Assembly: GCA_036389715.1 (NCBI GenBank)
Contig: DASVWH010000236.1
Location: forward strand, 1 to 24,774
Direction: 5' to 3'
Source of the DNA: DASVWH01 sp036389715
Lineage (GTDB): Bacteria; Acidobacteriota; Blastocatellia; Pyrinomonadales; Pyrinomonadaceae
DNA length: 24,774 bases
The notes under the pieces were generated by a model that was not told the origin of the DNA, made no database searches, and worked only from the letters and a program-made list of their open reading frames with translations. A program made the translations under genes and the position numbers. Position 1 is the stretch's first letter. Every line of letters begins with the position of its first letter. Positions 15,641-23,653 of the stretch are shown in pieces.

Positions 15641-17728
15641 ATGATTAAAAATCACCCACCTATCAGACCCCGCGTGCTATGGCGCGTGCTGCTCATGATT
15701 GCCATGAGCTGCGTAATGGCCGCGCCTGCCTTAGCACAGAGCACCGACGGCGGCACAGACATCAAAAACACTGCCAGCGCCTCTTACTCCGACGGCAGCA
15801 CGAGCTATAACGTTGACTCGAACACCGTCACCGTCACGGTCTCGAACGTCGCCGGACTGGCCATCACACCCGATGCCGGGCTCTTAGGCGCGCAGGTCGT
15901 CGCCGGAGAGACGGGCATTCTCTACAGCTTCACGGTCACCAATACGGGCAACTTCTCCGACAAGGTGCAGTTTCTCGCCAGCGGCGCGAGCATCCGTCTT
16001 TCCGGAACAGCGCCCGCGACCATCACCCGCGCCGTCATTGATAACGGCACGACCGCCAACCAGATAGACAGCGGCGATACGGACATCAAGAACAACAGCG
16101 GCGTCGTGACCTCGGCGCTGATGGCGCGCAACACTTCGATTCGAGTCCTGGTCGAAGTCAGCGTCGGCGCTGCCGCGACCGCCAACCAGACCGTGAAAGT
16201 GACGCTCGGCGACGCGCAGACGCGCGTGCCTGCGCCGCTTGCCGCGACCGGCTATGACAGCCTGGACGCCGACAACACGGCCAACGAAGTTCGCACCAGC
16301 CATCCTACTGGAACGACGGTCGTCAACGGCGACAGCGTCAATCACAACGTCGAAGCGCAGGGCGACCTCACGGCCACCGTGCAGAGTGACGCGCAGATAC
16401 AGCTCTCTCTGACGGCCCCGGCGGGACCGCTCCCGCTCGGCAGCGACATCACCTACGCCTGGCAGCTCTGCAACATCGGCTCGCGCGCGGCCAGCTCCGT
16501 TACGCTGACGACCGTTAACGGCGGCGGCTCCAACCAGGGCGTCTTCATCTTCGCGCCCGTCCCGGCGAACACCGTCCTGGCGGCGACGCAGAGCTTCCCG
16601 GCCGGAGTCCAGGTGCTCTATTCGACCTCCGACAACACGCTCAATCCGTTGACGGCGATGCAGTGGGAGACGGTGAGGCCCGCCGGTAACATCACGATGC
16701 TTGCCTTCAACGTCGCTTCCCCGACGGCGGCCGGAACGCTCGCGGCCAGCACGTGCAGTTCGAGCATCAACATGACCGTGACCGTCACGACCAGCGACGC
16801 CACCAACTCCATCACGGAGCAGGGCAACGCTTACGGCAAGAACAGCCTCAGCGTGCAATTGCCCGCGGCGCAATCGCCGCTGCGGACGACGACGCTGCAA
16901 AAATCGGGCGACGTGCTCAATGGCCCGATGGGCGCGCCCGGCGCTGTCGGCACGACCACCAATGACGACTTCACGGATAAGAACGTCAACCCGTCGGCCA
17001 TCGCCAACGTCCCGGCCTATTCGGCTCCGGGCAACGTGACGGTGGACTTCGGCTCGGCGACCTTTACCAACACGGTTCAGAATACGGGTAACGCCAACGA
17101 TACCTACACGCTCAGCATCCAGTCCTACCCGGCCGGAGCGGACGTGACGATCATCGTCGGCGCGACCTCGACGCCGATGGTCGTCGGCGGCACTCCGGTG
17201 TCTGGCGCTGCGCCGACCATCGCGGTTGCTTACAACCAGACGGCCAATTACCAGGTCTATGTTCGGATACCGGCGGGCAAGCCCGTCCTGAGCAGCTTCG
17301 AGACCGTCATTCGCGCCACCTCGGCCACGACCAGCACGAAGTACAACGAGACGATTGATCGCCTCTTCACGGGCTTCATCAGGCTCGTCAAGGCCGCGAG
17401 CATCAACAATCCGGACCTGACGCGCGGAGCGGCGACCGATGCTGTTCCGGGCGCGGTCATCACCTACACCATCACCTACACCAACATCGCCACGGCGACG
17501 GGCGGCGCGGGCTGCGTCAAGCTGACGGCGACCAACCTGTTGATTACCGAAAACGGCACGGCCGGAACCAACAACTGGGCCACTTACACGACCCAGACAG
17601 GGACTCCGACCGATCCCGGCGGAACCATCACCGTCAACCCGGCCGCGACCATCATCACCGACCTGGTGGCGACGGTAGTGGCCGGCGCGCCCAGCGGAAC
17701 GTTCACGTTCCAACGGACGATTAATTAG
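15641..17728 (+). CDS. Exported DUF11-repeat protein (695 aa)
   Basis: Starts at ATG 15641, with GAGGA at 15630-15634; the in-frame GTG at 15602 would add an unlikely 13 residues before the signal peptide. Residues 1-32 are a Sec signal peptide ending in PALA-QS. The mature protein is Thr/Ser/Asn/Gly/Ala-rich and all-beta, with several DUF11-type modules. The first has NTASASYSDGSTSYNVDSN and VTVTVSNVAGLAITPDAG, and repeated motifs of the type FTVTNTGN and YTITYTNIA mark later modules. There is no membrane anchor, sortase signal or barrel, so it is probably secreted or periplasmic, or held by another protein. Its start region is paralogous to that of the next gene (NRAEATYEDESGS, TVTVTVLAVSTLTVTPDE), which suggests duplication and perhaps assembly into the same structure. 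It ends abruptly in FTFQRTIN within a strand-like segment, and I see no frameshift that would explain this. Confidence 0.88.
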   Translation: MIKNHPPIRPRVLWRVLLMIAMSCVMAAPALAQSTDGGTDIKNTASASYSDGSTSYNVDSNTVTVTVSNVAGLAITPDAGLLGAQVVAGETGILYSFTVTNTGNFSDKVQFLASGASIRLSGTAPATITRAVIDNGTTANQIDSGDTDIKNNSGVVTSALMARNTSIRVLVEVSVGAAATANQTVKVTLGDAQTRVPAPLAATGYDSLDADNTANEVRTSHPTGTTVVNGDSVNHNVEAQGDLTATVQSDAQIQLSLTAPAGPLPLGSDITYAWQLCNIGSRAASSVTLTTVNGGGSNQGVFIFAPVPANTVLAATQSFPAGVQVLYSTSDNTLNPLTAMQWETVRPAGNITMLAFNVASPTAAGTLAASTCSSSINMTVTVTTSDATNSITEQGNAYGKNSLSVQLPAAQSPLRTTTLQKSGDVLNGPMGAPGAVGTTTNDDFTDKNVNPSAIANVPAYSAPGNVTVDFGSATFTNTVQNTGNANDTYTLSIQSYPAGADVTIIVGATSTPMVVGGTPVSGAAPTIAVAYNQTANYQVYVRIPAGKPVLSSFETVIRATSATTSTKYNETIDRLFTGFIRLVKAASINNPDLTRGAATDAVPGAVITYTITYTNIATATGGAGCVKLTATNLLITENGTAGTNNWATYTTQTGTPTDPGGTITVNPAATIITDLVATVVAGAPSGTFTFQRTIN

Positions 17729-17765
17729 AGGCTCGGAAGCCTCCGAGCACTCAGCGTGAGGGAAA

Positions 17766-17814
17766 TGGCCAGGGCGGTCTCCGGGGTTAATTGCTCCGCC
17801 CCGGAGACCGGCCA
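17766..17814 (+). other. Strong intergenic hairpin between the two large DUF11 genes
   Basis: CGGTCTCCGGGG (17775-17786) pairs perfectly with CCCCGGAGACCG (17799-17810), a 12-bp stem with a 12-base loop. TGGCC (17766-17770) can further pair with GGCCA (17810-17814) if the C17775-G17810 pair opens. No U-tract follows, so it is either an intrinsic-terminator variant or a structure that lowers expression of, or protects, part of a polycistronic message. Confidence 0.6.
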
Positions 17815-17947
17815 GGCCACTTCCAGGTCAAGCACGGGATTGGTTTTCAGAGCGCCAGCACGACAGGTTTGACGACACAGGCGCTGCTTCCCGTTCATCG
17901 TTTTGAATTCATCACTTGGTCTGCCCCTTTACTCTCTCAGGTTCTCT

Positions 17948-20900
17948 ATGATGCTGACCGTTGTTTTCAACAGAACAGCCATCATCGCGGCAATCCTCCT
18001 GGCGGCGATCTGCGCTCTTGTCCCCGGCGCGCTCGCCCGCCCCGATAACGGGACGCCCGCCGAGACCGTTATCTCCAACCGCGCCGAAGCGACCTACGAG
18101 GATGAATCCGGGTCGAGCTTCTCGACCGTCTCTTCAACCGTCACCGTCACAGTCCTCGCCGTCTCAACTCTGACCGTCACCCCCGACGAGACGCAGTCCT
18201 CCGCGGGCGTCAGCCCTCACGAGAGCATCACGCGCCTTTTCCGCGTCTGCAACGGCGGCAACACTCCGGACCTTTACACCATCACCCGCGCCGAAGTTAA
18301 CGCGCCCGCACGCCTCGTCAATCTCTACTTCGACAACGACGCGGACGGCGCGGTCACAACCGCCGACACGCTCGTGCGCGTCAACGAATCGCTCTCGCCG
18401 CGCGTCAGGCCGGGCTCCTGCACCGGCGTGCTGGCGGTCGTCGAAACGAATGACGCCGCCGCGCAGAGCCTGGTAACGATTGGGCTCTCCGCGCGCTCGA
18501 ACGTAATCGCCGCCGCCAACGGCAAGGCTGAAGACGACGGGACGATCATCAACGTGGTCGGAGCGGGCCCCAGACTGACCTCCGCCGAAAACCCCAGCCT
18601 TCCTCCGACCAAGCTCGTCAACGCCAGCGCCCAGGCCGTCGTCAGCCCCGGCAGCCCTTTCACCTACACCATCAGTTTTCGCAACAGCGGCGACGTGACG
18701 GCGCGCAACGTCCTTCTCAGTGACGAATTGCCGCAGGGCATTGATTACGTCGCGGGCTCCCTGCGGCTTGAAGAGCGCGGGCTGACGGACGCGGCGGACG
18801 CGGACGAAGGACAGTTGAGCGGTCGTCGCCTGGAAGTCCGCCTGGCGCAGGTCGTCCCGGACCAGGTCGTCAGAATCTCCTTCATGGCCCGGCTCAACGG
18901 AAGCGCTCCGGCCGGGGTCGGGGTCGTCAACGAAGCCGCTCTCTCCGCAGACAATGCGAGCGCTATCAAGAGCACGACTGCGGTCGTCATCGTAGACCCT
19001 TTCGGGATGGTCTTTGCGGGGCGCGGCGGCGGCAATGCTCCGGTCGCGGGCGCTCGCGTCGAGCTGCTGCTGGACCAGTCCGGGACAAATCATCTACAGC
19101 TCCAGCCGGGCGCAGGCTTTAGCCCCAACGCGCGCAACGAGAATCCGTTTGCGACCGACGCGGCGGGCCATTTCAGCTTCGCCCTGCTGCCCGGGCAGCT
19201 CGGAACAGGCGGCGCTGCGGCTCACTACTTCATGAAGGTCACGGCGGCGGGCTACGTCACGCGGATGCTCGACTTCACGCTGCGCCCGGCCAGCGCAGGG
19301 CTCTTCGCGCTGACGGTTCGCGCGCTCGACGGGCAGCCGCTGGCCCGCGCCGGCAGCTTTGAGCTGGTCAACGAAGATGTCCAGCTTGATAACCTGGCGG
19401 CGATTGTGCTCAACGTGCCGATGTTCGAGCAGCGCGGGCTGGGAATCACGAAGATGGCCGATAAGCCGCGCGCGGAGATCGGCGATGTCGTCACCTATCG
19501 CATCGAAGTCAGCAACCCGACGGCCGTCGAAGTCCGCGACATGATCGTCCGCGACCGCCTGCCGGAGTCCTTCCATTACGTGCCGGGCAGCGCGCGCATC
19601 AGCGGCGCATCACCTGCGACCGTCGCCATCGAGCCCGAAGTCAACGGCGGCGAGCTGCTCTTCCGCGTCGGCACTCTCGGTCACGGCTCGACGGTGCGCC
19701 TGCTCTATCGCGTCCGCATCGGCGCGAATGCACACGAAGGCCAACAGGAGAACCTGGCCGTCGCTTCCGGGCTCTTCCCGACGGGAGAGAGCAGCGAGAC
19801 AGCGCCCGCGCGTGCATCTGTGCTGGTCGGCGGCGGCGCTTTCTCGACCAGGCAGATACTGCTCGGCCGTGTCTTCGAGGATGTCAACGGCAACGGCGAG
19901 TTTGACGCGGGCGACCAGCCGATGCCGGGCGTGCGGCTCTATCTCAACTCCGGCCAGTCGGTCGTCACGGATTCGCAGGGTCTCTATAATTTCCCGGCTC
20001 TCGGCGACGGCTCGCAGGTCATCTCGCTCGATCCCGTCAGTCTCCCGGCCTCGATGGCCCTGACGGACGGCGGCTCAATCGCGGGCCGCAGTTGGACCAG
20101 GCTGCTGCGGACACCGCTCGGCGGCGGCGGGATGCTGCGCCAGAACTTCGCGCTCATCTCGACCGGCAAAGCGCGTCGCAACTCGCCCGAGACATCTTCG
20201 ACCGGCGACACGAAGAGCTTGAGCGCCGGACAGGCAGGCTCTCTCTACGATGCGTCGGCCGTGAGCAGCGCCTTGAGCAGCGCCGCAACGCTCAGCGCCG
20301 CGACACGTGGCGGGGCGGAGACGAATGCGCAGCAGGTCAGGGCTTCTTATCCGGGACCTGCTCCCGCCGGACGGCCGAGCGCCGCCGGAACATACGAGAT
20401 GGCTTCGACCGAAGCGCTTGAGGCGGTCGCGCCCGGCGAGGTCAGAATCCTGACGCCGTCGGCCAACGCCGTCGTGATGGCCCCGGCGATGCAGTTGGAC
20501 GCCCGCGTGATGTTGAACTGGTCGGTCAGGCTCGAAGTCAACGGCACGCTCATCTCCGAGAAGAACATCGGGACGAGCAGCCTGGACCAAAAGAACAGCA
20601 TCTCGACCTACACGTTCGTCGGCATCAGCCTGCGCCCCGGCCCGAACCGCTTGCGCGTCACGGCCATCAATCCGGCTGGCGCGCCCGGCCGGACGGAAGA
20701 GTTGACGGTGATGGGACGCGGCCCGGCGCGGCGTCTGGAAATAGTGCCCGAAGCAACAGAGATTCAGGCCGGTGGCCGCGGCTCGACCGCAGTCAGGCTG
20801 CGCGCCTTTGACCAGTGGGGCAATCCCGCGCTTGACGATCAGGTGGCGGTCGAGAGTTCTCTGGGCCAACTGCTGCGGGTCAACGACACGGTCGCCGAGG

Positions 20901-23653
20901 CTGGCGCGAGAAGGACCGGGCGTGACGGCGCGGGAACACTGGCGGGCGTCGCGGAACAGGCGAGCCCGGCACAGGCCGGACAGGCGCGCAGCCAGCTCAT
21001 CGTTCAGCTCGAAAATGGCGAAGCGGTCTTCAAGCTGGCGAGCGCAGGCGCTCCCGGCGAAGCGCGCCTGCACGCGCAGACGGGACAGACGGAAGCCACT
21101 TCGGGTGTGCGCATCGTCGCCGAATTGAGACCGGCGATTCTCGTCGGGCTGGCGGAAATGACCGTCGGCAAGGCTGTCCCTGAAGTCGGCCTGCGCGGCG
21201 AAGAGGGCAGCGTTCGCAGCCGCCTGAGCTTCTTCTATAACGGCCGCCTGTGGGGCGACAGCATGCTCACGCTGGCCTACGATTCGCAGCGCCCGATCAA
21301 TCGTGCGGCCGGGCGCGACCGTCTTTTCCAGCTCGACCCGCAGGAACGCGCCTATCCGCTCTTCGGCGATTCCTCGACGCGCTACGAAGCGGCCCAATCA
21401 AACTCGAAGCTCTACGCACGGATTGATCGAGGGCGCTCCTACGCCATGTTCGGCGATTATGAAGCCGACATGGAGGGCCTCACGCTGACGGGCTACACGC
21501 GCAAGCTGACGGGCGTCAAGCTGCACGTCGAGAACGCCTCGGGCGACTTCGTAACGCTCACAGGCGCGCGGCCCGACACCAGTTTCGCGCGCGACGTTTT
21601 CCCGGGCGGGACGCTCGGGCTCGTGCGCCTCTCACACGACGAGATTCTGCCGGGTTCCGAGACGGTCGCCCTTGAGCTACGCGACCGCCGCAACCCGGAA
21701 GTCATCCTCCACCGCGAGACGCTGGTGCGCTCGGTTGATTACAATCTCAATCCTGTCAGCGGCGAGCTGTTCTTCCTGCGCTACATCTCGACCTTCGACT
21801 ACGCGCTCAATCTTCTCCAGATCGTCGTCACTTACGAGCACCGCGCCGGGGGCATGACCTCGACCGTTTACACTGGGCGCGCCCTGAAGAACTTCCAGGG
21901 CATCGGCCTCAAGCTGGGCCTCTCGGCCGTCATGCAGCGCGAGACGGATTTCGGCAGCTTCGTGCTCGGCGGCATTGACGGCGAGAAGACGCTGCCCAAC
22001 CGGGGCACGCTGCGCTTCGCCTACGCCCGCAGCCAGGGCAAACTGATGCGCGGCGCTGAAGCCTTCGGCGGCTCTGCCGATACGGAGCACAACGGCGATG
22101 CCTACCAGTTGGAGCTGATGCAGCCGCTGCCCTTCTACGGGAGCGTCCTGCACGCGCGCTACTCGAATGCTTCCGAGGGCTTCTCCAATCCCTTCGGCGC
22201 GACCGTCACGCCCGGCTCGCGTCGCGGCGAACTGTCGCTCGACATCAAGCCCGGCTCGAAATCAACTCTGCGGCTCGGGATGGTCAACGAGCGCAACCGG
22301 ACAGCCAACGTAGACAATTCGCGGACGACCTTCTCGGCCGGTTGGGACCAGGTCATCAACGACCGCGTGCGTCTCCACTTCGGCTTTGACCATCGCGGCT
22401 TCTTCGACGAGCGCGCGGACCGCTCCGTCAACTCGAACCTGGTCACGGTCGGCGCGGAGATGCGCCTGACGGATAAGCTGGAAGTCTCCGTCAAGCGCGA
22501 GCAGAACCTGGGCGAGGCCGACCCGACCTACCCGACACAGACGACGCTGGCCGCCACCTACCAGTTCAACAACTGGACCAAGTTCTTTCTCACGCAGCGC
22601 CTCTCGTCCGCGCCGATTACGCCCATTGGCGATCTGACGCGGACAGGCTTCGCCTATTCGGGAGCGCGCCGCGAGACGGCCATCGGCGTCGAGACGCAGT
22701 TCGGCAAGTACACGGCGGCGACCGGGCGTTACCAGTTGGAGAACGGCATCAACGGGACCGACAGCTTCGCCGTCATCGGTCTTCAGAACCGCCTGCCCAT
22801 CTCGGAGCAGCTCTCGCTGGAGCTGGGCTTCGAGCGCGGCTTTCATCTGGCGGGCGCGGGCGAGAGCTTCAACAGCGCGACGCTCGGCTTCGGCTGGCAG
22901 CCCAACGAGGATTTCCGGGCGTCTGCGCGCTACGAGTTTCGCGACCGCAGCGGGATGGGCCAGCTCATCTCGCTCGGCGCGGCCGGACGCATCAGCCGGA
23001 GCATCACGGCCATGTCCCGCTTCCAGTGGTCGCGGGCCGAGTTTGAAGGACGCGGCAACTCGGCGCTCGAAGGGATGGCGGCGCTGGCGATTCGCCCGCT
23101 CTCCGATGACCGCGCCGGGCTGCTCTTCAGCTACACCCATCGCTCGCTCATGCAGGGCGGCGTTGACGGATTAGAGGCCACGCGCGACCGCCTCGATTCG
23201 GTCTCGGCCGACGGCTATTTCCAGGCGACCGACGACCTGGAGCTTTACGGGCGCTTCGCGCTGCGCTTTAGCGCCAACGGCCAGGCGGACCTGCCCTACG
23301 TCTCGGCGCTGACCTACATGACGCAGGGACGCCTCCAGTATCGGCTGACGACGCGTCTCGACTGGGCGGGTGAAGCGCGCCTCCTGATGCAGCCCTCTTC
23401 CGGCACGCAGCGCTCCATCTACGGCACGGAGCTTGGCTTCTGGGCCCTGCCCGATGTACGTCTCGGCGTCGGGTACAACTTCACGCTGGCGGGCGAGCCT
23501 GACTCGAACCGCCTGCTGCCTGCGCGGCGCGGGTTCTATTTCACCATCTCCTCGAAGCTCTCCAATCTCTTCAACCTCTTCGGCACACCGCGCGCGGGCC
23601 TGGTCGGCGCAAGCGAAGGCCAGCAGCAGCAGCAGAGCGGCGAAAGCAAATGA
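17948..23653 (+). CDS. Giant DUF11 / SdrD-B-like / Ig-like protein with predicted C-terminal outer-membrane barrel
   Basis: 1901 aa from ATG 17948 (CAGG a few bases upstream; a TTG at 17903 is less likely). Signal peptide about 1-33 (TAIIAAILLAAICALVPGALA). Approximate layout: DUF11-type repeats 35-350 (NRAEATYEDESGS; FTYTISFRNSGDVTARN), a carboxypeptidase-regulatory-like beta domain 352-455, another DUF11 repeat 497-632 (LGITKMADKPRAEIGDVVTY), an SdrD-B-like domain 637-738 (GRVFEDVNGNGEFDAGDQPM, a calcium-loop-like segment), a Ser/Ala-rich linker 740-828, Ig-like domains 830-923 and 927-1056 (RLRAFDQWGNPALDDQV), and from about 1057 alternating amphipathic strands rich in Tyr/Phe/Arg/Asp, read as an outer-membrane barrel (RLSFFYNGRLWGDS; RGFYFTISSKL at the end). 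A 31-residue tail with five glutamines follows. Probable role: a surface adhesin or export pore carrying its own beta passenger. No transport partner was identified. Confidence 0.85.
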   Translation: MMLTVVFNRTAIIAAILLAAICALVPGALARPDNGTPAETVISNRAEATYEDESGSSFSTVSSTVTVTVLAVSTLTVTPDETQSSAGVSPHESITRLFRVCNGGNTPDLYTITRAEVNAPARLVNLYFDNDADGAVTTADTLVRVNESLSPRVRPGSCTGVLAVVETNDAAAQSLVTIGLSARSNVIAAANGKAEDDGTIINVVGAGPRLTSAENPSLPPTKLVNASAQAVVSPGSPFTYTISFRNSGDVTARNVLLSDELPQGIDYVAGSLRLEERGLTDAADADEGQLSGRRLEVRLAQVVPDQVVRISFMARLNGSAPAGVGVVNEAALSADNASAIKSTTAVVIVDPFGMVFAGRGGGNAPVAGARVELLLDQSGTNHLQLQPGAGFSPNARNENPFATDAAGHFSFALLPGQLGTGGAAAHYFMKVTAAGYVTRMLDFTLRPASAGLFALTVRALDGQPLARAGSFELVNEDVQLDNLAAIVLNVPMFEQRGLGITKMADKPRAEIGDVVTYRIEVSNPTAVEVRDMIVRDRLPESFHYVPGSARISGASPATVAIEPEVNGGELLFRVGTLGHGSTVRLLYRVRIGANAHEGQQENLAVASGLFPTGESSETAPARASVLVGGGAFSTRQILLGRVFEDVNGNGEFDAGDQPMPGVRLYLNSGQSVVTDSQGLYNFPALGDGSQVISLDPVSLPASMALTDGGSIAGRSWTRLLRTPLGGGGMLRQNFALISTGKARRNSPETSSTGDTKSLSAGQAGSLYDASAVSSALSSAATLSAATRGGAETNAQQVRASYPGPAPAGRPSAAGTYEMASTEALEAVAPGEVRILTPSANAVVMAPAMQLDARVMLNWSVRLEVNGTLISEKNIGTSSLDQKNSISTYTFVGISLRPGPNRLRVTAINPAGAPGRTEELTVMGRGPARRLEIVPEATEIQAGGRGSTAVRLRAFDQWGNPALDDQVAVESSLGQLLRVNDTVAEAGARRTGRDGAGTLAGVAEQASPAQAGQARSQLIVQLENGEAVFKLASAGAPGEARLHAQTGQTEATSGVRIVAELRPAILVGLAEMTVGKAVPEVGLRGEEGSVRSRLSFFYNGRLWGDSMLTLAYDSQRPINRAAGRDRLFQLDPQERAYPLFGDSSTRYEAAQSNSKLYARIDRGRSYAMFGDYEADMEGLTLTGYTRKLTGVKLHVENASGDFVTLTGARPDTSFARDVFPGGTLGLVRLSHDEILPGSETVALELRDRRNPEVILHRETLVRSVDYNLNPVSGELFFLRYISTFDYALNLLQIVVTYEHRAGGMTSTVYTGRALKNFQGIGLKLGLSAVMQRETDFGSFVLGGIDGEKTLPNRGTLRFAYARSQGKLMRGAEAFGGSADTEHNGDAYQLELMQPLPFYGSVLHARYSNASEGFSNPFGATVTPGSRRGELSLDIKPGSKSTLRLGMVNERNRTANVDNSRTTFSAGWDQVINDRVRLHFGFDHRGFFDERADRSVNSNLVTVGAEMRLTDKLEVSVKREQNLGEADPTYPTQTTLAATYQFNNWTKFFLTQRLSSAPITPIGDLTRTGFAYSGARRETAIGVETQFGKYTAATGRYQLENGINGTDSFAVIGLQNRLPISEQLSLELGFERGFHLAGAGESFNSATLGFGWQPNEDFRASARYEFRDRSGMGQLISLGAAGRISRSITAMSRFQWSRAEFEGRGNSALEGMAALAIRPLSDDRAGLLFSYTHRSLMQGGVDGLEATRDRLDSVSADGYFQATDDLELYGRFALRFSANGQADLPYVSALTYMTQGRLQYRLTTRLDWAGEARLLMQPSSGTQRSIYGTELGFWALPDVRLGVGYNFTLAGEPDSNRLLPARRGFYFTISSKLSNLFNLFGTPRAGLVGASEGQQQQQSGESK

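Noticed and set aside
15884..17713. 609-aa open frame antisense to the 695-aa DUF11 gene
   Set aside because: Low-complexity Arg/Gly/Val translation produced by the GC-rich repeat gene; no signal peptide or start context.
17831..17843. Second sigma-54-like sequence AGCACG-GGA-TTGG before the 1901-aa gene
   Set aside because: Only three bases separate the two elements and the -24 GG is missing, so spacing and consensus both fail.
17869..17897. TTGACG as a -35 for a promoter of the 1901-aa gene
   Set aside because: No acceptable -10 hexamer at 16-18 bp.
23621..23635. Five CAG codons in a row
   Set aside because: Codes for the QQQQQ part of the barrel protein tail; too short to be a meaningful phase-variable tract.
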